Source: Ruminiclostridium papyrosolvens C7 (GTDB lineage: Bacteria; Bacillota; Clostridia; Acetivibrionales; DSM-1351). Taken from it: a stretch of 50,310 nucleotides of DNA. The stretch is from positions 1-50,310 of the forward strand of contig NZ_ATAY01000025.1 of assembly GCF_000421965.1 (NCBI RefSeq), written 5' to 3'. Below are positions 10,370 to 19,873 of the stretch, piece after piece (the stretch's first letter is position 1; each line of letters opens with the position of its first letter). The position numbers and the translations under genes were made by a program. The notes under the pieces were generated by a model, which worked only from the letters and a program-made list of their open reading frames with translations, did no database searches and was not told the origin of the DNA.

Positions 10370-10665
10370 CTAAAAACACCCGCCCTTTGACTGAAATAGT
10401 CAAGGACGAGTGTAATAAAATTCACCCGCGGTGCCACCTTGTTTTGTAAGTAAAATAAATCTTACACACTTACGAAATACAAACATATTTCTCACAAATA
10501 ACGCATGTGTTACGTCGTAGAATACTCTGGAAAGAAAAATCCATTTGACTACGCCCTCAGTGGTCCATTTGATGTACTGCGTTCTGCAAGGCTCTCAGCT
10601 TCCCTTGCTCTCTGTAAGTGCACATATCACCGTTATCTCCACATCAACGGTTTAAAGGGCAGATA
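10370..10665 (-). ncRNA. T-box leader (tRNA-Trp sensing) of the trp operon
   Basis: On the minus strand the leader contains the T-box AAGGTGGCACCGCGG (complement of about 10424-10438). A terminator follows whose arms are ACACTCGTCCTTGAC and GTCAAAGGGCGGGTGT with a T-run (about 10375-10420). Upstream is a stem I region with AGAGAGC. Two TGG triplets in an AATGGA context (complement 10565-10567 and 10541-10543) are specifier candidates for tRNA-Trp. Uncharged tRNA would stabilise the antiterminator and switch on trpEGDCFBA. Confidence 0.93.
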
Positions 10666-10679
10666 TTAAATTTAATATA

Positions 10680-10708
10680 AGATTACATCCATAAATAAAA
10701 ATTGTCAA
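10680..10708 (-). promoter_or_regulatory. Probable sigma-A promoter of the trp operon
   Basis: On the minus strand, TTGACA (10703-10708) is 17 nt from TAATCT (10680-10685), placing the start just ahead of the T-box stem I. The -35 is perfect and the -10 is weak. Confidence 0.6.
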
Positions 10709-10830
10709 TACGTTTTTACATAAAAAACATAAAAATACTTAAAAGTATAAAATTTACAAATAACAATACGTTTTGAGGACATGCACTATTCTGTGTAAAT
10801 GAAAATATACTATCCTGAGGTGAAAAGACC

Positions 10831-11454
10831 GTGGGGGTTATTCTATCAATTTTTTTACTGTGCCTGGCACCGAATTTAGACAATATGGCAATCGGTCTGG
10901 CATATGGAGCAAGAAAGATAAATGTACCGTTTAAGTCGAATATATCAATCGCTTTATTTTCGGGTATAGCAACCTTATTGTCCAGTCTTCTTGGAAACAT
11001 ACTTACAAACTATATTTCCGATTGCCTTGGAAAGACCATTGGCGGCTCTATAGTGATTATAATGGGCTTATTCACAATTATAGGATACCTGAATAGCAGA
11101 AGGAAATCCAAAAAGGTTCATGGTAACGGTATTCAGTACATAGACGATATAAAGGCTGTAATGGATGACCCGGGTATTGCCGATAGAGACTATTCGGGAG
11201 ATATATCACTCAAAGAATCCATACTTCTGGGCATAGCATTGGCATCCAACTGTATCGGTACAGGATTTGGCGCCGGAGTGTCAGGAATAAATGCCTTCGT
11301 CTTATCAGCAGCAGTAATAGTTTTCAGCCTTATGACTATTTCTTTGGGTGCAATAATAGGCAGACGGTATGCGTCAAAATTTCTGGGTGAAAAAGCAACA
11401 GTCATATCGGGCATACTATTGCTGGTTATAGGTTTGTATCAGATAATTGCATAA
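10831..11454 (+). CDS. ytaF: Sporulation membrane protein YtaF
   Basis: A 207-residue polytopic membrane protein of the MntP/YtaF type. It begins MGVILSIFLLCLAPNLDNMA, and the paired LDNMAIG and ASNCIGTGFGAGVSG segments are typical of the family. The start is GTG at 10831 with TGAGGTG upstream. YtaF is a sporulation-associated integral membrane protein in Firmicutes, and metal transport is suspected from MntP similarity. The stop (11454) is immediately adjacent to the stop of the convergent DUF1836 gene. Confidence 0.85.
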   Translation: MGVILSIFLLCLAPNLDNMAIGLAYGARKINVPFKSNISIALFSGIATLLSSLLGNILTNYISDCLGKTIGGSIVIIMGLFTIIGYLNSRRKSKKVHGNGIQYIDDIKAVMDDPGIADRDYSGDISLKESILLGIALASNCIGTGFGAGVSGINAFVLSAAVIVFSLMTISLGAIIGRRYASKFLGEKATVISGILLLVIGLYQIIA

Positions 11455-12063
11455 TTATTTGCTTTTAGTCTTATCATTTTTATTTGATGCTTCATTTTGA
11501 TTCAGCAAGGACAGTATTTTCTCAGCGGCAATCCTATGAGCATTTGCTTCGCTTGAAAGCTGTAAAGCAAAAAGACGCAGGGAGTTTTCATAATCGTTTT
11601 CATCCACACTCTCAATAAGGTTTAGGAGCTTTTGAGAAACACTGTTAAATGCATGATCCTGAAGACTTGTCAGTTCACTGTAAAAATTACGGTACTCTTC
11701 TTCGTTGTTAAAATTACCCAGCGAACGGGCAATAAGCGGAATTGGTAATATGGGCTTTAGCATTGACATAATGTAAAGTGACACAAGATGCACCCGATCA
11801 TACTTTTTATTAACGGGACGTTTAAGATAGCCTTCTTTTACATAATTATTCACCATACTTGAGGTAATTGTTTTGCTGGAATCGGAAGTATCACCGAAAA
11901 TGTTCAGCAGTCTTTCAAGATAGGTTATTACCTGATCCATATACAGGTCTATTCCTGGAAATTGGCTCCAATTTTCAGTTTTATATGAACCAAGGGAGGC
12001 CGATAATTGGCCAAGTTCTTCCTTTATATTATTGACTTTACTATTGTCCAAAATGAATATCAC
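11455..12063 (-). CDS. DUF1836 family protein (MerR-like helix-turn-helix)
   Basis: 202 residues, probably cytosolic. The middle (about 65-115) has a winged-helix-like segment: ITSSMVNNYVKEGYLKRPVN, then a YDRVHLVSLYIMSMLKPILP stretch. This is the hallmark of DUF1836 proteins, which are Firmicute-specific and usually called regulators. The C-terminus is helical and Lys-rich. No target is evident. It is convergent with ytaF with no spacer between the stop codons. Confidence 0.75.
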   Translation of the reverse strand: MIFILDNSKVNNIKEELGQLSASLGSYKTENWSQFPGIDLYMDQVITYLERLLNIFGDTSDSSKTITSSMVNNYVKEGYLKRPVNKKYDRVHLVSLYIMSMLKPILPIPLIARSLGNFNNEEEYRNFYSELTSLQDHAFNSVSQKLLNLIESVDENDYENSLRLFALQLSSEANAHRIAAEKILSLLNQNEASNKNDKTKSK

Positions 12064-12247
12064 TCCTGATAAATGGTTATCTTAATTATAACACATTGTT
12101 TGTTTATTACAATATAGTTATTAGAAAGCCTTGACAAGAAGAACTAAAACGGGTAATATAGTAATGAAAACTAGATAATAAAATATTGATAATTAAATAC
12201 ATAATTTTAAAGTCATATAATAACAAGTAATAGGAGATGTATCGTCT

Positions 12248-12940
12248 ATGTCAAATTCAGCAAATAAAAATATAATTGTTTGGGGAGATTCAATTTTAAA
12301 AGGTGTTATTCTAGATGAAAAAGACGGCAAATATAAGGTAATGAAGGATAACAGCATAAGCAGCTTTGCCCAGATAACAGGGTTTAATGTGAAAAATAAT
12401 GCATACTTCGGTATGACATCCACCAAGGCCCTGAACAGAATATCAAATTCCATAGATAAATTAATTACCGATAAAGAAAATATTGTAATAATAGAATTTG
12501 GCGGAAATGACTGCGATTTTAACTGGAGCGAGGTAGCTGAAAACCCTGACTTAGTACATCAGCCCAAAACTTCTATTGAAAGCTTCAAAAACACCTTGCA
12601 AAATATGGTGGAGATGTTCGGAAAAAAAGGTATAACTCCTGTACTCATGAATTTACCGCCTCTGGAGCCTGAAAGATATTTTAACTGGATTTCCAAAGGA
12701 TTAAATAGAGAAAATATATTGCACTGGCTGGGTGATGTCGCAAGGATATACCGTTGGCAGGAAGCTTATAACAATGCAGTAGAGTGGGTTTCACGTCAGA
12801 TGAACTGCAAAATGATAGATGTCAGAGAAAGCTTTTTGCTAAGCAGGAACTATAGTTCACAGATTTGTGCAGATGGTATTCATCCCAATGAAAAAGGCCA
12901 TAAAAAGATTTTGGAATCCATGCTGGAATTTAGCTTCTAA
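12248..12940 (+). CDS. SGNH/GDSL-family hydrolase
   Basis: 230 residues without a signal peptide. Block I is VWGDSILKG with the catalytic Ser, block III is EFGGNDCDF with the oxyanion Asn, and block V is ADGIHPNEKGH with catalytic Asp and His. This is a cytosolic SGNH esterase/lipase or carbohydrate deacetylase; the substrate cannot be told. Monocistronic, followed by a 13-bp perfect hairpin. Confidence 0.85.
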   Translation: MSNSANKNIIVWGDSILKGVILDEKDGKYKVMKDNSISSFAQITGFNVKNNAYFGMTSTKALNRISNSIDKLITDKENIVIIEFGGNDCDFNWSEVAENPDLVHQPKTSIESFKNTLQNMVEMFGKKGITPVLMNLPPLEPERYFNWISKGLNRENILHWLGDVARIYRWQEAYNNAVEWVSRQMNCKMIDVRESFLLSRNYSSQICADGIHPNEKGHKKILESMLEFSF

Positions 12941-12952
12941 GATATTAAAATA

Positions 12953-12996
12953 AGTTTGTAACGGTTAGCCTTTGTGTTGGTTCACCGTTACAAACT
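12953..12996. terminator. Hairpin between convergent genes
   Basis: Arms AGTTTGTAACGGT and ACCGTTACAAACT are perfect over 13 bp with an 18-nt loop. It lies between the SGNH hydrolase and the TPR gene. It lacks a strong T-run, so termination is likely but not certain. Confidence 0.6.
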
Positions 12997-13018
12997 CATT
13001 CATAGCCACAACTGCAAT

Positions 13019-13720
13019 TTACTCTGTTTCAACCTGCTTTAGCTTATCCTTAATCTGTTCCACTGTAACACCTGACAGGAAATTTGGCTTGTAATTCAAA
13101 GCGTTTTTAAGATTTTCTATACAATGTTCCTTGTCTCCCAGCTTCTCCAGTACCAGTGCATAGTCATAGTATGCTTCTGGGAACTTTGGCGACAATGCCA
13201 TCAACTTTTGAAATATTTCATCTGCTTTTTCGTATCCACCCATCATGTAGTAGGTCTGACCCAAATTATCTAATATTACCCCACCGGTATTATTGTATTC
13301 CATGGCTTCTTGATTGAATTCCAGGGCTTTTTCAAGGTTGCCTTTAAGGATATACAAATATCCCAGGCTTCCATATACATTTGTATTTTTATAATTTGGA
13401 AATATATCTTCATAAAGTGCAATAGCTCTGTCAAGCTCTCCATTTTTCCACAATGCAAGGGCGTAATTGGATTTGAGACTGTACATGTCATTATCTTTAA
13501 TCTTTGAAGTGGAGTTAATCTGCTCCTTAAATATCTTTAATGATTCGTCAAGATATCCTTCCTTTAAAAGGAGGTAGCCAAAAGTTATAACTATACCGGG
13601 TTTTGCACTTCCGGTTTTGTATGCTTTTTCCAACCAATTTATGGCTTCCTGTGTATTGCCTTTTTGATAGGCACTATTTGCTTTTATAACGTATATAGAT
13701 GATTTAAATTTTCCAAACAT
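13019..13720 (-). CDS. Tetratricopeptide repeat protein
   Basis: 233 residues made of about five TPR helical pairs, for example AYQKGNTQEAINWLEKAYKT, YLYILKGNLEKALEFNQEAM and TYYMMGGYEKADEIFQKLMA. No signal peptide or catalytic domain is present. It is probably a cytosolic protein-protein interaction scaffold; partners are unknown. Monocistronic and divergent from the nucleoid-associated protein gene. Confidence 0.85.
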   Translation of the reverse strand: MFGKFKSSIYVIKANSAYQKGNTQEAINWLEKAYKTGSAKPGIVITFGYLLLKEGYLDESLKIFKEQINSTSKIKDNDMYSLKSNYALALWKNGELDRAIALYEDIFPNYKNTNVYGSLGYLYILKGNLEKALEFNQEAMEYNNTGGVILDNLGQTYYMMGGYEKADEIFQKLMALSPKFPEAYYDYALVLEKLGDKEHCIENLKNALNYKPNFLSGVTVEQIKDKLKQVETE

Positions 13721-13840
13721 GTAGATTCCTCCTGTTCACTAAAGTAGATTATATCAAATATGTATTATTTTTTGTATTAAAAGTTTGATATAATATAGGA
13801 CGGGTTTTGACTTCGAATGAAAAAGGAGATATTACTTGAT

Positions 13841-14857
13841 ATGGAATACAGTATTCATATAAACACAGCTGTCCTGCATATTTTAGACACCAGCGTAAAC
13901 TTTCCCGTACTTTCTGATAAGGAAATTGAGCTAAGCGGAGAATTGGCAGATTTTTTGGAAAAGCATATTTCCAAAACCTTTGAGGATACAAACTTGAAAA
14001 AGGCCCAGTTTACAGGTGAGGTGAACACAGTACGAGATATGTGCAATGCACTTAAAGAGGATTCGGGCTGTTTTATGGAAGTAACCCGGGCCATTGCAGC
14101 AATGACTTTTGATTTTATGCTTAAAAATATTGATATAGCTTCCGGAGACCTTATATGTTGTTATTTTCTTGCAGGGAATGAACCATATCTGGGGCTATTG
14201 AAACTCAACTATAAAACAGGATTTACCCACTACGTAAGCCAGATGGAAGAGGGAGCGGTAAATACAATTATACGGCATAAAACACTTTTACCGTCGGACG
14301 GACAAAAAGTTGATGAGGCTGTTCTTATCAGTCTGGAAACAGGTGAAATAAAACTCATTGAAAAATCCTACGAAATAAACGGTACAAAGGAATTTTACAT
14401 GTCCAATTATTTGATTAACTGTACAACTGATTTGTCGGACAACCAAAAGCTGAAAATTATTGACAAAGTAACACAGAAGATAAGCAAAAAATACTATGAC
14501 GAGGACTTTGACAAGGTAGCAAAGCTAAAGAAGGTTGTATCCGAAGGGCTGGAAGAAAAGAACGAAATACGGGTGGATGAAATAGCCCAGGAGGTATTTG
14601 AAACGAATCTTGCCGTCAGGGAAGAGTACATACAGGAGATTCAAAAAGCCGGCCTTACAGAGGAGGCTATTACAGTACCTGAAAAATTAGCAGAGAAAAA
14701 ATTTAAAACCCATAAAATCAAGACAGATACAGGCATTGAGATAAATTTCCCACTAAGCTATTACGACAACAGGGATATGATAGAATTTGCAAATAACCCT
14801 GACGGCTCCATATCAATCATAATCAAAAATGTTGGTAAAATAATAAATAAGAGGTAG
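13841..14857 (+). CDS. Nucleoid-associated protein (NA37/YejK-like)
   Basis: About 338 residues matching the 37-kDa nucleoid-associated protein family: N-terminal INTAVLHILD, central DMCNALKEDSGCFMEVTRAI and YFLAGNEPYLGLLKLNYKTG, C-terminal GIEINFPLSYYDNRDMIEF. ATG at 13841 is preferred since family members begin close to the HILD motif and AGGAG lies 12 nt upstream; ATG at 13817 is in frame. DNA binding is expected from the family. It ends in a hairpin that contains the stop codon. Confidence 0.85.
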   Translation: MEYSIHINTAVLHILDTSVNFPVLSDKEIELSGELADFLEKHISKTFEDTNLKKAQFTGEVNTVRDMCNALKEDSGCFMEVTRAIAAMTFDFMLKNIDIASGDLICCYFLAGNEPYLGLLKLNYKTGFTHYVSQMEEGAVNTIIRHKTLLPSDGQKVDEAVLISLETGEIKLIEKSYEINGTKEFYMSNYLINCTTDLSDNQKLKIIDKVTQKISKKYYDEDFDKVAKLKKVVSEGLEEKNEIRVDEIAQEVFETNLAVREEYIQEIQKAGLTEEAITVPEKLAEKKFKTHKIKTDTGIEINFPLSYYDNRDMIEFANNPDGSISIIIKNVGKIINKR

Positions 14858-14881
14858 GGAGAACCCTACCTCTGGCATTTT
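14850..14881. terminator. Bidirectional terminator hairpin
   Basis: AGAGGTAGGG and CCCTACCTCT form a perfect 10-bp stem with a 4-nt loop. T-rich sequence lies on both sides. It serves the nucleoid-associated protein gene and the convergent LtaS-like gene. Confidence 0.8.
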
Positions 14882-14887
14882 ATATAC

Positions 14888-16675
14888 TTATTTATGTCGT
14901 TCTATAAGGCTGGAAGAAATAAAGGATGGCAGGTATTTACGCCACAAAGGTTCTTCCTCCACATACTTATGGTTTGATATTGTATTAAACAACCAACTGC
15001 GGTCAAAGGAACCGCCCTTAAAAGGTATATTTGCCGGGGTAATTTCAGTATCCAACAAGCTTTTTCCATCTGTTTTAACGTTATATGACAGATTTGATGT
15101 TGCCAATATGGTTGGAGAAACGTCAAGGAAGGACGCTACAAAAGAATCTTCCTTGTACTTCTTGTGGTCCGGTGTAAGCAAAAACATGGGAACAAACTCA
15201 AAGTATTTGTCACCCTCTATAAACGAAGCCTGAGCAAAATCTTGTGAGTTGACATTGGGAGTATGGTCACCATAAATTATTATATAAGTGTTGCTGTATT
15301 TTGCCTGAATCTTCTCCACAAAATCCTTTATTGATTTATCAACATAACTAAAGGAATTATAATAGTTCCGTACAATCTCATTTTCTATATCGTCGTAAGC
15401 CTTGTTATTATAATAATGTCTTGCACTTTCAAACGGGCCGTGGCTTGTCATTGTGATAATGTGTGTATAAAAAGGTGTTGTACTTTTCTCAATCTTCTCG
15501 AAAGCAAATGAGAAGACCTTGTCATCCGGTGCGCCCCAGCCCTCGTCATCGTAGTTCATTGAGCTTATATCATAAAACTTTTTAAAGCCCATTTTTGAAA
15601 AAGCTATATTCCTGTTATAAAATGTTCCCACGTTGCCATGAAAAGCCATAGTGTTATATGAAGCCTTTGCAAGTTTGGAGACAACTGAATTGGGGTAGCT
15701 GTATGATGACAGCTTGATTGCCGGGAAAGAATCAAGGGTTTCAACACTGTTTATAACTGAAAATTCAGCATCTGATGTACCTCCGCCCTTATGATAGCTG
15801 AGGGTATACGGATAATAAACGCTGTTATCCATCAATGAGCTAAGGTAAGGCATAACATAGGAGTCTTTATATTTTTGCTTAACAATATTTGAATCCATTG
15901 ACTCAACTTGTATTACTACATAATTCGGCTGCTGTGAGGTACTCTTTGAAGTAGTTACAGAACTTGGGGAAGAGATGTTTTTGCCGTAATTGAATTGATT
16001 AATCAGCTTTTCTTCCGTATTATTCTGAACTATATTAACTATTCCGTTTACAACAGTACCGTACCTTTCAACTATCCGGGTTTCTCCGGAATATCTGTCA
16101 TCCATGAACTGTACCACAGACTGGCCATTTGCAAAGTTAAATATCTCAATTACTAAAAGAATTGCTACAGATAAACCAATAATAGCATTGCGCAAAAAAG
16201 GCAGCCTTGTACTTTTTACTTCCCTTTTAAAACACTTGAAGAAAATATATAGAGCTACAGGAACATCAATAAAAACTACCAAAAGCTGAACACTTATTGG
16301 ATTGGCAAAGTGAGAAGCTGAAATCATAGCTTCCTTAAACAAGGAAATCCACTGAAGAAAATGCAGGTAACTGTGGTAATAAAGGAAGTATGATATATTA
16401 GTAAAACAATAAATCCCTTGTATTATATACACGATTAAAAAAACGTATCTTGACTTCAGGCTAAGAACAAAGGAAAAAACAATAACACAAACAAGTAAAG
16501 AAATCCAGAATTTATAACCTAACGTATCTCCGCCGGTTTTTGGCAACATCAGATAGTTGAAAAGGGTTGTCTTAAATGCATTTAAAATTATTAAAATTGC
16601 TGAAACAATTACTGCTTTTCGGTATGGCTTATTCTTGAACGCATTTGAAACTCTACCATAAAAATTATTTAACAT
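14888..16675 (-). CDS. LtaS-like phosphoglycerol transferase (sulfatase-fold membrane protein)
   Basis: 595 residues: five predicted membrane helices in residues 18-185, then an extracytoplasmic sulfatase-like domain from about 250. VESMD gives the metal ligand Glu258, HKGGGTSDAEF gives the nucleophile Thr300, and MTSHGPF (His412) and YGDHTPN (Asp470, His471) complete the Mn site. This is the layout of lipoteichoic acid synthase and related phosphoglycerol transferases, which polymerise glycerol phosphate from phosphatidylglycerol on the outer face. Whether it makes LTA or decorates another polymer is not decidable. Monocistronic. Confidence 0.88.
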   Translation of the reverse strand: MLNNFYGRVSNAFKNKPYRKAVIVSAILIILNAFKTTLFNYLMLPKTGGDTLGYKFWISLLVCVIVFSFVLSLKSRYVFLIVYIIQGIYCFTNISYFLYYHSYLHFLQWISLFKEAMISASHFANPISVQLLVVFIDVPVALYIFFKCFKREVKSTRLPFLRNAIIGLSVAILLVIEIFNFANGQSVVQFMDDRYSGETRIVERYGTVVNGIVNIVQNNTEEKLINQFNYGKNISSPSSVTTSKSTSQQPNYVVIQVESMDSNIVKQKYKDSYVMPYLSSLMDNSVYYPYTLSYHKGGGTSDAEFSVINSVETLDSFPAIKLSSYSYPNSVVSKLAKASYNTMAFHGNVGTFYNRNIAFSKMGFKKFYDISSMNYDDEGWGAPDDKVFSFAFEKIEKSTTPFYTHIITMTSHGPFESARHYYNNKAYDDIENEIVRNYYNSFSYVDKSIKDFVEKIQAKYSNTYIIIYGDHTPNVNSQDFAQASFIEGDKYFEFVPMFLLTPDHKKYKEDSFVASFLDVSPTILATSNLSYNVKTDGKSLLDTEITPANIPFKGGSFDRSWLFNTISNHKYVEEEPLWRKYLPSFISSSLIERHK

Positions 16676-16769
16676 TACGTTTTGAATTTACCTTTCTAAG
16701 TTATAACAGTTTATACCATAATATATTTTATAAGAATTTATTCGATTTGTAAATTTATATAAAATATTA

Positions 16770-18053
16770 TTATTTACCATTAAATTTTGCCATCAGGCTC
16801 ATGGTATTATTATATGACTGCTTTACATAGGATTTATTTCTACTGTTTATATAAGGAGCTTTTACATCAGGTGAAGGAACGGGAAGTATTTTATAAACAG
16901 GTTTATTCTTTGAAGAATACATATCAACCCATGTCGGCATATAAGTCACATCTTTTATATTTATACCGCCCTTAGTGTCTTTTTCAAGCTTGAGGGTAAC
17001 GATAACCCCATCCTCAGTATAAACTTTATTAATTCGTTTTGCTTTGTCTGTACGCCTGTAGCCGGATATAAAATTGCCCATGGAATAAATAATAAACTTA
17101 TTTTTACCGTTTACTTTTACTATTTCTGATTTTTGTACAACGTGGGGATGAGAACCAAGTATTATATCAGCTCCCCAAGACAGAATCTTTTTGGACAAAT
17201 TTGTCTGATAGGTACTTGGTGTACGGATATATTCATTTCCCCAGTGAAGGACAGTTATAACTGTATCAACTCCCTTTGCCTTTACTTCTTTTATATCATT
17301 TTGAATCTTGGATTCGTTTAATATACTAAGATATCTGGATTTATCATTGCTGCTTAACTTTGCTTCATGGCCGTTAAAAAACTGAGAATAGCTTAGGATA
17401 GCTATTTTAATACCCTTTACATCTTTAATAACATATTTGTCTTTACCATTGACAGAGCTTCCGATGTTGACCATTTTATATTCTTTGATTTTTTGAATAG
17501 TTCTTGTAAGTCCGTTGATACCCCAGTCAAGACAATGGTTGTTGGCTGTAGAGAGTATATCAACCCCTGTTCCTGACAAAGCCGGAAGTATACTGTCAGG
17601 GGAGTTAAAAACAGGAAAACTTCTATACTTGATACCTGCACCGGCTGTAACGGTCTCAAAATTTGCTATTGTCAGGTCAGATGAACTCAAATATGGCTTT
17701 ACATGTTCAAAAAAGCCGGAGAAGTCATATTTTTTACTTTTGGAATCATATGCACTATTGAGATTTCCCTGATGTAGCATAATATCTCCCACGGCTGATA
17801 TGGTTATTGACTGAGGGGGCGGAGGCGTGCTTGGGGGTTTGGGTGTATCCGATGTATTGTCAGTGCTCTCTGATAAACCCGTAAAACTGCTTTGAGCAGG
17901 GATACTCGGTGCCGCAGAATTTATCTGGTTGTTGTTGAGACCGCCTATTGCAAGAATTATTGTTGTGCTGACTAAAAGCAGAAAGCACATAATACACAAT
18001 ACGTAAAAAGTGCGTTTGAAGATAATCATCTTTGTTTTCATTATGTAAACCAT
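16770..18053 (-). CDS. CapA-family (PgsA-like) metallophosphatase-fold surface protein
   Basis: 427 residues. An N-terminal membrane anchor (about 10-35) is followed by a Pro/Ser/Thr-rich linker. The CapA domain includes AVGDIMLHQGN, NFETVTAG, STANNHCLDWG, VLHWGNEY, GSHPHVVQ and YSMGNFISG, which carry the expected metal-binding residues. CapA/PgsA proteins are tied to poly-gamma-glutamate capsule export, but no pgsBC genes are present here, so many such homologs are orphan extracytoplasmic hydrolases. A secreted or anchored role is likely. Confidence 0.85.
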   Translation of the reverse strand: MVYIMKTKMIIFKRTFYVLCIMCFLLLVSTTIILAIGGLNNNQINSAAPSIPAQSSFTGLSESTDNTSDTPKPPSTPPPPQSITISAVGDIMLHQGNLNSAYDSKSKKYDFSGFFEHVKPYLSSSDLTIANFETVTAGAGIKYRSFPVFNSPDSILPALSGTGVDILSTANNHCLDWGINGLTRTIQKIKEYKMVNIGSSVNGKDKYVIKDVKGIKIAILSYSQFFNGHEAKLSSNDKSRYLSILNESKIQNDIKEVKAKGVDTVITVLHWGNEYIRTPSTYQTNLSKKILSWGADIILGSHPHVVQKSEIVKVNGKNKFIIYSMGNFISGYRRTDKAKRINKVYTEDGVIVTLKLEKDTKGGINIKDVTYMPTWVDMYSSKNKPVYKILPVPSPDVKAPYINSRNKSYVKQSYNNTMSLMAKFNGK

Positions 18054-18279
18054 TCCTCTTATTTAATTTCGGTTGGTGTCTTCTTGGCCGGAAATATCCT
18101 GTTTGTATGAACTACAATAAACTATACCATAATCTTAATGGATATTGGTATAATTTTTGAATTATATGGAAATATTATCAGATTAAAAAGTTTTTAATTT
18201 GTTTGAAAAAGCAAATATTTGGTATTAATATAATAGTAATAGGTATATGCATGTAATAAAAATAATAGGGAGAGTAGAT

Positions 18280-19461
18280 ATGACAAATATAGATAGAGTG
18301 ATTATGATAGTCCTTGACAGTGTAGGAATAGGTGAGCTTCCTGATGCCGGCGAATATGGTGATAAAGGAAGCAATACATTGGGAAATATCGTGAAGGTTT
18401 GCAATGGAATAAACCTTCCCAACCTCAGCCGGCTTGGAATGGGAAAGATAGATGGAGTAGACTATCTTTCTGTACCCGAACATGTTAAAGGTAGCTATGG
18501 ACGAATGGCGGAGGTTTCAAAAGGAAAGGACACTATAACAGGACATTGGGAAATTGCAGGACTTCAGCTTGAATACCCGTTTCCCACATATCCTGACGGT
18601 TTTCCAAAAGAAGTGCTTGATGAGTTTGCAAAACTTACCGGAAGAGGTGTTCTTGGAAACTGCGCCGCATCGGGAACTGAAATAATCAAGGAGTATGGCG
18701 AGGAGCACATGAAAACGGGGAAACTCATAGTTTATACCTCTGCGGACAGTGTATTTCAGATAGCAGCCCATGAGGAAGTTGTTCCTCTGGAAGAATTGTA
18801 CCGTATTTGCAGTATAGCAAGGGAGATGCTACAAGGGGAACATATGGTTGGACGTGTTATTGCCAGGCCGTTTATAGGCGAACTGGGCAACTTTACAAGA
18901 ACACCTAACAGAAGGGATTTTTCCGCCGAGCCTACATCGGACACTGTTTTGGATATTCTGAATAAAAAGGGCCTGGATGTTATTGCGGTAGGAAAAATAG
19001 AAGACATATTTTCAAAAAAAGGAGTTACTTTAGCTGAACACACAAAAAACAACATTCACGGTATTGACGTTACATTAAAATTTATGGGTCAGAAGAATAA
19101 GGGCCTGATTTTCACAAATCTTGTAGATTTTGATATGGTATTCGGGCACAGAAATAATCCGGAAGGTTATAAACAGGCTTTAGAGGAATTTGACAACAGG
19201 CTGCCTGAAATTTTGTCTGCAATGAAAGATAACGATATGCTGATAATTACAGCGGATCACGGCTGCGACCCTACTACTCCAAGTACTGACCATTCAAGGG
19301 AACATGTACCTGTAATTATCTATGGCAAGGGTATACGAGAGGATATAAATCTTGGAACAAGAAAAACCTTTGCTGATATAGCCTGCACTATTGCAGAGGT
19401 ATTTAATGCAGAGAACAGATTCCCGGGACAAAGCTTTTTAAGGGAGATTATCAAATATTAA
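18280..19461 (+). CDS. deoB: Phosphopentomutase
   Basis: Interconverts ribose-1-P (or deoxyribose-1-P) and the 5-phosphates in nucleoside salvage. About 393 residues, typical length, alkaline phosphatase fold. [14 protein letters not shown] gives the first metal site, [10 protein letters not shown] the phosphothreonine loop, and [19 protein letters not shown] the second metal site. ATG at 18280 follows AGGGAGAG closely; the longer frame from 18247 has no ribosome site. TATAAT at 18229-18234 is a likely -10. No other deo gene is adjacent. Confidence 0.96.
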   Translation: MTNIDRVIMIVLDSVGIGELPDAGEYGDKGSNTLGNIVKVCNGINLPNLSRLGMGKIDGVDYLSVPEHVKGSYGRMAEVSKGKDTITGHWEIAGLQLEYPFPTYPDGFPKEVLDEFAKLTGRGVLGNCAASGTEIIKEYGEEHMKTGKLIVYTSADSVFQIAAHEEVVPLEELYRICSIAREMLQGEHMVGRVIARPFIGELGNFTRTPNRRDFSAEPTSDTVLDILNKKGLDVIAVGKIEDIFSKKGVTLAEHTKNNIHGIDVTLKFMGQKNKGLIFTNLVDFDMVFGHRNNPEGYKQALEEFDNRLPEILSAMKDNDMLIITADHGCDPTTPSTDHSREHVPVIIYGKGIREDINLGTRKTFADIACTIAEVFNAENRFPGQSFLREIIKY

Positions 19462-19559
19462 TATACTTTGACAAATATGGTATTTAATTGACAAATTCGC
19501 CAGAATAAGAAATTTGGACGATAATGTGTCTGATTTGTATTTGCTATTAAGCTTGTTTT

Positions 19560-19835
19560 ATATTAATATATGCAATATAACTTGATAAGAGCTACAGATA
19601 AGGGAAGCAGGTTTAAACCCTGCACGGTCCCGCCGCTGTGTTGGAGGAGTTCTCCATATAATCCACTGGTACATTAACCGGGAAGGAATGGAGAGCGTTG
19701 ATGCCTTAGTCAGAATACCTGTCTGTACGTTTACACTGTTAACTCTACGAGTGATAGGGGGTGTGTTTAATAAAAAAATTCCAGATGGAATTATGCCCTT
19801 TAAACACAAAAACGTTTAAAGGGCTTTGTGTTTAA
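19560..19835 (+). ncRNA. Cobalamin riboswitch with terminator expression platform
   Basis: Class features are visible in order: AAGGGAAGCAGG at about 19597, CCTGCACGGTCCCGCCGCTG (19618-19637), a CCACTGG segment, GGGAAGG, and the B12-box-like GATGCCTTAGTCAGAATACC (about 19700). The terminator pairs GCCCTTTAAAC (19795-19805) with GTTTAAAGGGC (19814-19824), followed by a T-rich run. TGTGTTTAA (19762-19770) can instead pair with TTAAACACA (19800-19808), forming a mutually exclusive antiterminator. Cobalamin binding would repress the importer genes. Confidence 0.95.
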
Positions 19836-19873
19836 AAGAGTAAAAAATACATAATGTTAGGAGCTACTTTAAA

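Noticed and set aside
19468..19525. Promoter for the B12 riboswitch transcript built from TTGACA at 19468 or 19488
   Set aside because: Neither hexamer has a credible -10 at 16-18 nt; the nearest GATAAT is 26 nt away.
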